Positions 10,330 to 19,500 of a stretch of 64,000 nucleotides of DNA are shown here, piece after piece. The translations under genes and the position numbers were made by a program. Position 1 is the stretch's first letter. The number at the start of each line of letters is the position of its first letter. The DNA is from Pseudomonas sp. PSB18 (GTDB taxonomy: Bacteria > Pseudomonadota > Gammaproteobacteria > Pseudomonadales > Pseudomonadaceae), in NCBI RefSeq assembly GCF_014596565.1, contig NZ_NOIN01000004.1:551421-615420 (forward strand). Direction: 5' to 3'. The notes beneath the pieces were generated by a model that had not been told where the DNA came from, ran no database searches, and was given only the letters and a program-made list of their open reading frames with translations.

Positions 10330-10506
10330 AACCCGGCATGGATGCCGGGTTAGCCGCGCTGGGCCATGGATGGCCCTTCGCGGCGGGCCCACGGAGCAAT
10401 GCCGGAGTGAGGGAACACCTCGCCTTGGCGAGGTGCCGAGTGGTGGGGCAAAGACCTTTTGGTTACTTTTGGGGCGTTTGCCAAAAGTAACCCGCCGTAA
10501 GGGCGG
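10330..10506. repeat. Cascade of five short perfect hairpins
   Basis: This gap (10160-10559) holds no convincing gene. It holds successive perfect stems: 10330-10351 (10 bp, loop GG), 10361-10376 (7 bp, loop GG), 10416-10435 (9 bp, loop TT), 10461-10492 (12 bp, GGTTACTTTTGG with loop GGCGTTTG) and 10492-10506 (5 bp, loop GTAAG). The composition resembles the long structured intergenic repeats scattered in fluorescens-group genomes. It lies between the convergent small gene and lapD, so it may block read-through, but no classic T-tract follows. Confidence 0.7.
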
Positions 10507-10559
10507 AACCGCCAGCAGCCGCTACCGCAGCAACGGATATGCACTCAAATCCCAAAACC

Positions 10560-12506
10560 TCACCCCCAACGCCGCGGCCCCCCCACCAACTGCCCCTGCA
10601 CCCCAAACAACCCCATCTCCCGAATCACCGCCAACTCCCCCTCCGTCTCCACCCGCTCGGCAATCAACGGCAAATCAATACTGTGGGCAGCACGCTGAAT
10701 AGCCTCGATAAACAGACGCTTATCACTCTCCTGATCAATAGCCCGGATGTAACTGCCATCGATTTTCAAATAGGCCAACCCCAACCGCGACAAATTGCCG
10801 ATCATGCTGAAACGCCCACCAAAACGCTGCAGGCTCAGGGCGAAACCAAGCTCACGCAGACGCCGGGTCAATTGCTCCAGCACCGCTTGCTCAGGCAATT
10901 GCTCTTCGCCGATTTCCAGGGTCAGGCGCGACCCGAGGTCGGAATGGGCACGCAGGATCTCAAAGACCTTGTTCAGCGCCTGCGGGTCGGCCAGGGTGGC
11001 GGAGGATAGATTCAGCGCCAGGGCCTCTTCGTGCCCGCCCATTTGCCGCAGCACCTGCTCGAGCATCAGCCGGTCCAGGCGCGCCGTCCAGCCGAAGCGC
11101 TCCAGCCAAGGCAGGAAACGCCCGGCGGGAATGGTCTGGCCCTGGTCGTCGAGTAACCGGGAAAGGACTTTGTAATGCAGCACCAGTTGAGTGTCCTGGG
11201 CGGCCACCACCGGCTGGAAGTAGAGCTCGAACTGCTGATTGTCCAACGCCCGGTCAAGCAGCGTATGCCAGGCATGATGATCGTCACCGACACTGGCCGA
11301 CGCGCTGTGCTCCAGACAGGCCCAACCCGGCTCACCCTGGCTTTCGGCCTGGGCCAGGGCCTGGTCGCCAAGCTGCAACACCGCTTGCGGCGAGTCACCA
11401 TGGACAAATGGTGCCAACCCGATAGCGGCCACCGATGCCACGTCGGTCGCACCGGTGGTATGCAGGCTCGCCAGTGCGGTTTCGAGATTCTGCGCCAATT
11501 GCAGCGCTTCCTCGCGCACCAGCCCCGGCGCCAGCACCGCGAATTCCCCGCCGCGGATACGTGTCACCAGATTCTGGGTTTCCGGGTATCGGGCACACTC
11601 GCGCAACAACTGCTCACCCACGGCCTTGAGCAATTGGTCGGTACGCTGCCCACCCAAGCGCTGGTTCAAACCGGCCAGGTCCCTGACCCGCAGCAACAAC
11701 AGATAGCCGGAACTGGCTTGCTCCGGGTTGCTCACCCGGGCATTGAGCTGCATTTCGAAATAACGCCGGTTGGCCAGGCCCGTGAGGTTGTCCTGGTAGG
11801 ACTCGACCCGCAGCTTTTCACTGCGCTCGGCCTGCTCCTGGAACAACGCCTTGAGCTTCTCGACCATCTGGTTCATCGCCTGCACCACGCGGCGCAGTTC
11901 AGGGGTTCGCGGCAGCTCCGGCAAGCTCAGGAATTCGCGCCGGGCGATGGCGTGGGACTGGTGCACCATGTAATCCAATGGCTTGAGCTGACGACGCAGC
12001 AGCAAGGCCCCCAGCACCGCGCTCACGGCGCCGCACAGCAGCAACCAGCCCAGGCTGCCCAGTGCGCTCTGCCACAGCTTGGCAAGCGCGAACATCGGGT
12101 GGCTGACCACTTCGACCCGCGCCGCCTGTTCCCAACCACGGCTGACAATCGCATCGCCACCGGCCGGCTCCAGGCCGATGAGCTTGACGAACCACTGCGG
12201 CACGCTGCCGGCGTCCGGCGTGCCGGTGCGCTCGACCAGGGTCTTGTCGGTGGCCACGTCGACCACGCGGATACTGGCGTAGTAGCCGCTGTCGAAGATG
12301 GAGCTGACCAGCAGCTCCACCATCGCCGGGTCGTCGATGTTCGGCGTCAGGGACAACGCCAGTGCCGTGGCCGCGTCCTGGGCATGGGATCGCAGTTGAT
12401 TGACATACTGGGCCCGCGAGCTCTCCAGGCTGACCATGAAGCTGCCGCTGAAGGCAACCACCAGGAACAGACAGATAGCGATCAACAGTTGTTTGAACAA
12501 AGACAT
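10560..12506 (-). CDS. lapD: LapD, c-di-GMP receptor controlling LapG
   Basis: A 648-residue inner-membrane protein: N-terminal TM (about 5-27), periplasmic LapD/MoxY-like domain, second TM (about 150-172), HAMP, degenerate GGDEF and degenerate EAL. The GGDEF signature reads RGGEF (about 317-321) and the EAL motif reads KVL (about 443-445), the hallmark of a receptor without cyclase or esterase activity. In the known circuit, c-di-GMP binding to the EAL domain makes the periplasmic domain sequester LapG, so LapA stays on the cell surface; low c-di-GMP frees LapG. The gene starts 14 bp after the lapG stop, with AGGAG overlapping the end of lapG, so the two form one operon. The length matches Pf0-1 LapD as I recall it. 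Confidence 0.95.
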   Translation of the reverse strand: MSLFKQLLIAICLFLVVAFSGSFMVSLESSRAQYVNQLRSHAQDAATALALSLTPNIDDPAMVELLVSSIFDSGYYASIRVVDVATDKTLVERTGTPDAGSVPQWFVKLIGLEPAGGDAIVSRGWEQAARVEVVSHPMFALAKLWQSALGSLGWLLLCGAVSAVLGALLLRRQLKPLDYMVHQSHAIARREFLSLPELPRTPELRRVVQAMNQMVEKLKALFQEQAERSEKLRVESYQDNLTGLANRRYFEMQLNARVSNPEQASSGYLLLLRVRDLAGLNQRLGGQRTDQLLKAVGEQLLRECARYPETQNLVTRIRGGEFAVLAPGLVREEALQLAQNLETALASLHTTGATDVASVAAIGLAPFVHGDSPQAVLQLGDQALAQAESQGEPGWACLEHSASASVGDDHHAWHTLLDRALDNQQFELYFQPVVAAQDTQLVLHYKVLSRLLDDQGQTIPAGRFLPWLERFGWTARLDRLMLEQVLRQMGGHEEALALNLSSATLADPQALNKVFEILRAHSDLGSRLTLEIGEEQLPEQAVLEQLTRRLRELGFALSLQRFGGRFSMIGNLSRLGLAYLKIDGSYIRAIDQESDKRLFIEAIQRAAHSIDLPLIAERVETEGELAVIREMGLFGVQGQLVGGPRRWG

Positions 12507-12520
12507 CTGAGCGCGTGCTC

Positions 12521-13273
12521 CTAGTTAGTCGTTTCGACCGGAAAACCTTCGGCCTGCATTTTCTTCAACACGTCCTGCCACCGGGACAGGCGCTTGGTGT
12601 CACTGACTTTCTTGTTACCCTTGGTGCCCGGCAGCCACAGCCCTTCGGCATTGAAAGAGTAGACCGGCAACAGGTCGGTTCGCTGGCTGGCCGGCTGGAT
12701 AGCGTCAATCAGACTGTCGAGTACCAGCGGCATCGCCTCGGGCGTGGCGTAATAGGTGAGCACCATGTGCGCACGGTTCTGTCGCAACGCCTTGACGTAA
12801 GTGATGCGCAACTTGTCACTGGACACCCCGAGATGCCGCAGGCTGAAGTACTTGGCGATGGCGTAATCCTCACAATCGCCCGCGCCCTTCCATAAAGCCT
12901 GGATCGGGGTTTCCCAGTAATCGACCTCATGCCACAGGTCGATGTCTTCCACGTAGCGCACCTGTTTGTTGAAGAACAGGTTCACCACCTTGAGCTGCTC
13001 CAGCTCAGGCGTCTGCTTCTCGGTCGCCAGCAAGTGCTGCCAGGCATCGATCCGTTGCTGCCCTTCGCCCAGCGGCCCATACAAGGCCTGCGCCCGTCGG
13101 CTGATCTGCGCAAAATCCCAGTCGGCCTGCAGGCCACCCAGCATGAGGCCGGCCAGCAACAATGCCGAACACAGCCAGCGCAGGGACCTGAGGACAGGAG
13201 AAGGTGCAGCCAAGGGAATGCGTCCAGAAAAGACCGTTGAGGATGCGTGGGATGGTGAAGGCTGGCCCGGCAA
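12521..13273 (-). CDS. lapG: LapG, periplasmic calcium-dependent cysteine protease
   Basis: A transglutaminase-like (DUF920/BTLCP) protease that cuts the N-terminal retention module of LapA to release it from the surface. Counting from the proposed start, the triad is Cys134 (in GDCEDY), His169 (in AHMVL) and Asp186 (in VLDSL); the 35- and 17-residue spacings match the family. A hydrophobic signal segment (LRSLRWLCSALLLAGLMLGG) precedes ADWDF. The start is uncertain. The frame extends to an ATG at 13393, but that overlaps the divergent gntR gene. A TTG at 13273 gives 250 residues and puts the catalytic Cys at 134, as remembered for Pf0-1; another TTG lies at 13213. None has a strong Shine-Dalgarno. 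lapD follows directly. Confidence 0.9.
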   Translation of the reverse strand: MPGQPSPSHASSTVFSGRIPLAAPSPVLRSLRWLCSALLLAGLMLGGLQADWDFAQISRRAQALYGPLGEGQQRIDAWQHLLATEKQTPELEQLKVVNLFFNKQVRYVEDIDLWHEVDYWETPIQALWKGAGDCEDYAIAKYFSLRHLGVSSDKLRITYVKALRQNRAHMVLTYYATPEAMPLVLDSLIDAIQPASQRTDLLPVYSFNAEGLWLPGTKGNKKVSDTKRLSRWQDVLKKMQAEGFPVETTN

Positions 13274-13375
13274 AAGACAATGGCAGGGTGCGATCACTTC
13301 AGGCACGCTAAACTTTAGTTCAGGAAGGCCGGCCACGAGACTTTGACGGGCTGGTAATCTGTCACTAATGTTGGC

Positions 13376-14098
13376 ATGGATCCAATTCTTCATTCAGGAT
13401 GCGTGGTCGTGACAAAGAAGCCCAAGCCGTTAAGCACTATCCAGGTCAACGGACCCATCCCCGCCGCCCAGGCCCGTTCGATCATCGAGGGCGCCCTGCG
13501 CGAGGCCATCCTCGATGGACGCCTGCCCTGCGGCACGGCCTTGCGCCAGCAGGAGCTGGCCGACCTGTTCGGCGTGAGTCGCATGCCCGTGCGCGAGGCG
13601 CTGCGCCAGCTCGAAGCGCAATCGCTGCTCAATGTGGTTCAACACAAAGGCGCCGTGGTCGCCCCGCTGATCACCAACAACGCCATCGAAACCTACGCGC
13701 TACGCGCGGTGCTGGAATCGTTCGCCTTGCGCCTGTCTGTACCCTTGCTCGATGCCGACGACCTGGCGCTGGCCGCCCACTACATCGAACAGTTGGAAGC
13801 ACAAACCGATCATGCCGAGATCGGCAAGCTCAATCGGCTGTTCCACATGTCGCTTTATCACAAGGCCCCCAACAGCAAGCTGTTGGACCTGATCGAACGC
13901 GAGCTCAATGAAGAGGAACGCTTCCTGCGCTTTCATATGTCGTCCATGGGGCTGGGCAAACTGACCCAGGATGATCATCGCGCGCTGCTCGAGGCCGTGA
14001 GTGCCAGAGACATCGATACCGCAGTGGCCCTGCTGGAGCGTCATCTGGAAAAAGCCTGCGTCACTATTCGACGCTATCTGGAACAGTCATCCGACTGA
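13376..14098 (+). CDS. GntR/FCD-family transcriptional regulator
   Basis: A 240-residue regulator with an N-terminal winged HTH (residues about 25-90; LRQQELADLFGVSRMPVREA is the recognition part) and an all-helical FCD ligand domain with metal-type histidines (around HMSLYH and the C-terminal DDHRAL). The ATG at 13376 and a GTG at 13409 are both possible; the GTG has AGGA about 9 bases upstream and would shorten the protein by 11 residues. It is divergent from lapG and lies 687 bp upstream of mgoB in the same direction. That makes it a candidate regulator of the mgo operon, though nothing in the sequence proves it. FadR/FCD regulators usually sense small carboxylates. Confidence 0.88.
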   Translation: MDPILHSGCVVVTKKPKPLSTIQVNGPIPAAQARSIIEGALREAILDGRLPCGTALRQQELADLFGVSRMPVREALRQLEAQSLLNVVQHKGAVVAPLITNNAIETYALRAVLESFALRLSVPLLDADDLALAAHYIEQLEAQTDHAEIGKLNRLFHMSLYHKAPNSKLLDLIERELNEEERFLRFHMSSMGLGKLTQDDHRALLEAVSARDIDTAVALLERHLEKACVTIRRYLEQSSD

Positions 14099-14105
14099 TC
14101 GTTCG

Positions 14106-14121
14106 CCGGCCACCTGGCCGG
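14106..14121 (+). terminator. Possible terminator of the GntR gene
   Basis: A 7-bp perfect stem CCGGCCA/TGGCCGG with a CC loop lies 8 bp after the gntR stop and is followed by a modestly T-rich stretch (TGTATCACTTTCTT). Weak, because the T-tract is interrupted. Confidence 0.4.
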
Positions 14122-14280
14122 TGTATCACTTTCTTACACATCGTTCCCACCCGCCTGCCCGCCCGCCTGACGCGGCTTGACCGTGTCTGCGACCCGCCGC
14201 CACATCAGTTCAATGGCACTGCCGTCGATTTGGGCTCACTCTTGCGTCTGTCGATTCAAAAAAAGACCTGAAGAAGTCAG

Positions 14281-14301
14281 CGCCTGGCTATAAGCCAGGC
14301 G
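14281..14301. promoter_or_regulatory. Perfect inverted repeat in the region upstream of mgoB
   Basis: CGCCTGGCT-ATA-AGCCAGGCG is a perfect 9-bp dyad with a 3-bp spacer, about 485 bp upstream of mgoB and 183 bp after gntR. It has no T-run, so it is less likely to be a terminator. The form suits a dimeric regulator such as the neighbouring GntR protein. The rest of 14099-14785 holds no supported gene and becomes markedly AT-rich from about 14440. Confidence 0.4.
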
Positions 14302-14785
14302 AATCGAAGCCACCACGCAAGGAGCGTCGCCCACCGGCGGGAGAATCGAATGTCCGACCGACGTCCCGCCCATAAAACACGAACTTCTTTATTCCCTGTT
14401 CCCTGAAGTGCTCCGGGTGAGGCATTCACTCGAACTATTTATTCTGATCGTTATAAATCGGAAGGAGCAACTTCGCCTCAATAAAACTTATTGAATAAGT
14501 TTTATAATCCCTCTTCATGCCCAATAAAATCCCAACTTAAAATAATAAAAAAATTACTTGCCGATGACTTGTTTCATGCATTAGTTTTTTCTACGCCGAG
14601 TTGTTATCGACGACTTAAATTTTCACCAACCACTTACAATTCAAGGCTTTCAGGCCTGGAAACCGAAACAGCAGCACACACTTGCATAACTTGGGTAATT
14701 CATGGATTCCGGTTCAGGCACCCGCTCGCCCCGTTAAATAAAACGAGCGCCTTACCGGACAAACATCATTGATGAGGACGTTCAA

Positions 14786-15562
14786 ATGAAGCCAACAAAA
14801 GAACAACTTTTTTTGAAAAAACGCGAACTTGGCCAACACCCTGTTTTTTCCGAAATAACATCAATCGACCTGTTACGCCGCTTTATGGAAAGCCACGTTT
14901 TTGCCGTGTGGGACTTCATGTCGCTGACCAAGCGGCTGCAACGGGAGCTGACCTGCATTCATCTGCCCTGGCTGCCACCGTCCGACCCGCATGCGGCACG
15001 CCTGATCAATGAAATCGTGCTGGGGGAAGAGTCCGACGATCGCCCCGGCGCCGGGTATTGCAGCCATTTCGAATTGTATCTGGACGCCATGCGGGAGGTC
15101 GGCGCGGACACCCGGGCGATTGAACAATTCATCACCCTGCAACAGGAAGGCGTTAGCCCCGAAACCGCCCTGGATAGCGTCGAGGTTGAACCCGCGGCGG
15201 CCCGCTTCGTTCGCCAGACCCTGCACACCGCCTTGCATGCCCCAGCCCATAGCGTAGCCGCCGCGTTCGTGCACGGTCGCGAGAGCGTCATCCCGCAGAT
15301 GTTCCAACGCATGCTGGATGCCTGGGGCATCGGCCTGGATCAGGCGCCGACGTTCCGGTACTACCTGCAACGGCACATCGAAGTCGACTCCGAAGACCAT
15401 GGCCCTGCTGCGGAAAAACTGCTGGCCCGCTTGATCGACGGCGACCCGCAGCGCGAGAACGAGGTGCTGTCCGCCGCGCTCGCCGCCGTCCACAGTCGAG
15501 CGGCTCTGTGGGATGGACTGCGCCAGAGCATGACCCAACCGGTCGCGCAGGTGACGCCATGA
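14786..15562 (+). CDS. mgoB: MgoB/PvfA-like haem-oxygenase-fold protein (DUF3050)
   Basis: 258 residues of the DUF3050 family with a haem-oxygenase-like helical fold. The sequence carries a plausible metal-ligand set of the HDO type: His37, Glu81/82, His94, Glu166, His197, Asp201 and His205, the last three in the run [10 protein letters not shown]. It is the first gene of a four-gene unit whose order (this protein, AurF-like oxygenase, A-PCP-R NRPS, SRPBCC) matches mgoBCAD of P. syringae and pvfABCD of P. entomophila. Those operons make a diffusible signal (leudiazen-type diazeniumdiolate) that controls virulence factors. GAGGA precedes the ATG, and the stop overlaps the next start (ATGA). 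The exact chemical step of MgoB is not settled, and I infer the redox role only from the ligand pattern. Confidence 0.85.
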   Translation: MKPTKEQLFLKKRELGQHPVFSEITSIDLLRRFMESHVFAVWDFMSLTKRLQRELTCIHLPWLPPSDPHAARLINEIVLGEESDDRPGAGYCSHFELYLDAMREVGADTRAIEQFITLQQEGVSPETALDSVEVEPAAARFVRQTLHTALHAPAHSVAAAFVHGRESVIPQMFQRMLDAWGIGLDQAPTFRYYLQRHIEVDSEDHGPAAEKLLARLIDGDPQRENEVLSAALAAVHSRAALWDGLRQSMTQPVAQVTP

Positions 15563-16491
15563 ATGCCATCCAGTACCAGTCCTTCGCCGACAGCTGGGAA
15601 AGCCGCGCCACGATCCGTACCCGGCCACGGCGCCGGGTCGAAAATGACGACAAGCTGATCTTTCCCATGAGCCGGCAGCCCCTGGTGCATAGCCAGACCT
15701 TTCTCAGCCATTGCCCGCAACTGCGCGATTACGCGCTGGTGCAGAGCCTCTACAAGTTCATCAACGACGTCGTGATCTTCGAGACCGAACTGGTGGATCA
15801 CACCGCCCGGCGCATCGCCAAGAATCGCTTCGGCATCCAGTTCCCATTCGCCTGCCGCTACGACGCGATGACCGTGGTGGTGGACGAGGATTACCACGCG
15901 CTGGTGGCGATGGATTTCATGCAGCAGACCATCGACATGACCGGCATCGAGCCGATTCCGTTGCCGCCCCAGATCGAACTCAGCCGCGCGATACCGGCGA
16001 CGCTGGCCCAGGCGCCGGAGCACCTGCAAAGCGCCGTGGAGCTGATCTGCATCGCGATCGCCGAAAACACCGTCACCAACGAAGTCGCCGCGTTCGCCCG
16101 GGACGACTCCGTCAAGGCCTCGATCAAGGGACTGATGGCCGATCATCTGATGGACGAGGGACGGCACTCGGGCTTCTGGACGCGGCTGGTGCAGATGTAC
16201 TGGCGCGCAGCCCCCGAAGAAGACCACCAAGCGATTGCCCGGTTGATGCCCGGCTTCATCGTCCAATACCTGGCGAGCGATCTGCAGCAGGCCTTCGATT
16301 TCGAGCTGATCGCTCATCTGCCCGTCGACGAATCGGTGCGCCAGTCGCTGCGCGAAGAAGCCAGTGCGCTGGCCTATCCCATCAATCGCTTCCATCCATT
16401 GGTGGGCAACATCACCCGTTTTTTCCGCAGCAGTTCGATGCTCGCTTCCCCCTGCGTGCGCGATGCCCTGGCCGATTACCTGACCCCATAA
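15559..16491 (+). CDS. mgoC: MgoC/PvfB-like AurF-family diiron N-oxygenase
   Basis: 310 residues, related to p-aminobenzoate N-oxygenase AurF. The diiron ligands can be placed: Glu75, Glu110 with His113 (EDYH), Glu169, His196, Glu200 and His203 (DEGRH). Their spacings agree with AurF (E101, E136, H139, E196, H223, E227, H230) to within one residue. In mgo/pvf/ham systems this enzyme oxidises the amino group of an amino-acid-derived intermediate on the way to the N-N bonded signal. The ATG at 15559 overlaps the mgoB stop by four bases, showing translational coupling; a longer in-frame ATG at 15508 lies inside mgoB and is unlikely to be used. Confidence 0.9.
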   Translation: MNAIQYQSFADSWESRATIRTRPRRRVENDDKLIFPMSRQPLVHSQTFLSHCPQLRDYALVQSLYKFINDVVIFETELVDHTARRIAKNRFGIQFPFACRYDAMTVVVDEDYHALVAMDFMQQTIDMTGIEPIPLPPQIELSRAIPATLAQAPEHLQSAVELICIAIAENTVTNEVAAFARDDSVKASIKGLMADHLMDEGRHSGFWTRLVQMYWRAAPEEDHQAIARLMPGFIVQYLASDLQQAFDFELIAHLPVDESVRQSLREEASALAYPINRFHPLVGNITRFFRSSSMLASPCVRDALADYLTP

Positions 16492-16501
16492 GGAACTGCC
16501 G

Positions 16502-19500
16502 ATGAGACGCCTCGAAATTGCAGTGCCTGGCACCAGCCAGGCCATGGCCGAACTGGCCCAGGAACTTGAACTGCACGGCCATGGTGTCGTGACGACTCAA
16601 TCCCAGGCGATCGATCTGTTGATCGACGACGGTACGGCACCGTGCGCACTTGAAGCCCGCTCACGCCTCGAAGTGCGCGTAGCGTTGCGGACGGTGCCCG
16701 GCGAAGCATTGCCGCAACCGGTCATTGTGTTTCGCGACGGTGTGCAGCGGTTGCTATGCCAGGAGGCGATAGTTCCGGAAAACGGCAACGGTCAGTCCTT
16801 GCGGCGGCAGGCCCTGGCGGTGGTGGTTGAGATCGGTGCGCGGCTGGTCAGCCAATTATCCCGGGACGACACCGGCCTGGATCACTGGCCGACGGTGCAG
16901 GCCGACGCGGTCGAATGCCCTTTACAAGGGCTCGATGCGCTGGACTCGCTGGCCTTCGAGCATGGCCTCAACCGGCCGTCGGTGCCCTGGCTGTTGGCCG
17001 CCGCCGAAGTACCGGTGATGCTCGGTATCGAACAGCGCATGCTCGATGATGCGGTACAACCGGCGCTGTGGGTCGAAGGCCGGCTCATCGACTACAAAAC
17101 CTTGCGCAGCCAGGCGCTGAGGTTGCAGCAGGCGATGCTGGAACGGCTGGGACAAGCAGAGTCTGTGGAAGCAAAACCTGTGGAGACAAGGCTTGCCCGC
17201 GATACAGACACAGCGGTACCCAACCAGACCGAGTCATCGTTCATCGCGGGCAAGCCTTGCTCCCACAGGCCTTGCACCCACAAGCCTAGCTCTCAAATGG
17301 TGATTGCGGTGTGTCTGTCTAAATCCGCGCCGTTATATGCAGCGATCCTGGCGGTGCTGGGCTGTGGCGCCGTGTACCTGCCACTGGACCCGCAACACCC
17401 TGTGCAACGTCGACGCTTCATTCTGGAGAACGCCAAGGCCGACCTGCTGCTGCACGACGGCGACAGCGACCTGGGCGATCTGCCCGTGCCCGCGCTGAAC
17501 GTGCATCGGCTGCCAGCGCTCAAGCCGGGCATCCCCGTCTCGCTGATCCGCCGTCCGGTGGACATCGACGAACCGGCCGTGGCGATCTACACCTCCGGCA
17601 CCACCGGCCAACCCAAAGGCGTGCTGCTCAGCCATCGCAACCTCAGCCATTTTTGTGCTTGGTACAGCGACTATGTCGGGTTGCAGCGCGACAGCCGGGC
17701 GTTGCAGTTCTCCACCATCAACTTCGATGCGTCGCTGCTGGATATCCTCCCAACCTTCATCCAGGGGGCATTGCTGGTAGTGCCCAGCGAAGACCAGCGC
17801 CGCGACCCGCAGCAACTGGTGGCGTTGATTCACGCGCAGCGTGTCACCCACGCCTTTCTACCGCCCGCGCTACTGAGCGTGATGCCGCTGGAGGCCCCCC
17901 TGGGCCTGGCGCACCTGATCACCGGTGGGGATGTCTGCGAGCCGTTCGTGATCGAGCAGCTCGCGCCCCAATGCCGCTTCCACAACATCTATGGCCCGAC
18001 TGAAACCACCGTGCTTGCCACCACGCGGCAGTTTGGCGTGGGTGATAACAACCGCAACCTCGGTATACCCATCGCCAACAGCCGGGTGCTGATCCTCGAT
18101 GAACAGCTGCAACCGGTGTCCCAAGGCGTACCCGGCGAGCTCTACATCGCCGGGCCGGGCGTCGGCCTGGGGTATCTCCACGACCCGACCCTGACCGCCT
18201 CGCGGTATCTCGACCTGGCCTTGCCCGGCGGGCAGAGTCTGAAAGTCTATCGCACCGGCGATATCGCCCAGTGGAGCGACAACGGCATCGAACTGTGTGG
18301 TCGGCGCGACAACCAAGTGAAGGTCCGGGGCTTTCGGGTCGAACCCGAGGAAATCGAACATTGCCTGCGGGAAAGCCAGTTGTACCGTCAGGTGGCCGTG
18401 GGTGTGGATGAGCGTCGACGGATCCTGGCGTTCCTGGTTCATCCTCGGGAGGATCGGCCCGGTGCCGCCCTCCAGGCATTGCGCGAGCATGTGCAGGAGA
18501 CGTTGCCCAGCTACATGCACCCTGGCGCCTACATCGAACTGCCCAGCCTGCCCTACACCAGCAACGGCAAGGTCGACCGCCGCGCCTTGCTCGCCCTGTC
18601 GGTGCAGGTTCAGGTCAGTGGCCAACGACGCCAGCCGCAGAATCCGCTGGAAACCCAGTTGCAGCAAGTGTGGGCCGAGCTGCTGGAGCTGCCGGCCGAA
18701 GACATTGCCACCGATGAGAGTTTCTTCAACCTGGGCGGGCATTCGATCCTGCTGTCGCAACTGTTGCTGAGCATTCGCCAGACCTTCGGTCGCAGCCTGT
18801 CGATCAATCGCTTCATCGAGGCGCCGACGCTGATGACCTTGGCGAAACTGCTCGGCAGCCCTGAACAGAGCGATACATCGGTACTCAGTCCCCAGGCCTT
18901 CATCGATGCCGAGGCCGAACTCAACATCAATCCATTGCCCATCAGCCAATGCGGTGACGTGCATAAGGTAGTGGTGACCGGCGCCAACAGCTTTCTCGGG
19001 GTGCACATTGTCGAGGCGCTGCTGGCCTGGGGCGCCACCGAAGTCGCCTGCCTGGTGCGCGCGTCCGCCGGACAAAGCGCGGCAGAACGCTTTTCCCAAG
19101 CCCTGCAGGACAACCGCCTGACGCATCTGGACCTGAGCCGGGTCAGTGTCTATGCCGCCGACATCACCCAACCGCAGTTGGGTTTGCCGGACGATGTCTA
19201 CGCTCGTATCGACCGTACCTTTGGCGCCCTGGTGCACAACGCCGCCCACGTCAATCACGTGCTCGACTACGAGTCCCTGGCGCGGGACAACGTGGAGCCG
19301 ATCTTCGAATGCCTGCGCCTGTGTGAAGGCCGCAGCAAGAAGATCTTCAATTTCGTCTCCACGCTTTCGGCCTCCAGTGCCCTGGGCGCCGACGGCCAGG
19401 TATTGGAACAGCCCGCCGCACCGACGCCACCGATCTACATCAAGAACGGCTACAACCTGTCCAAATGGGTCGGCGAACGGATCCTGCAGCGGGCGCGGGA

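Noticed and set aside
14491..14772. 93-residue frame in the AT-rich region before mgoB
   Set aside because: TTG start with no Shine-Dalgarno, no family resemblance and unusual composition; treated as intergenic.
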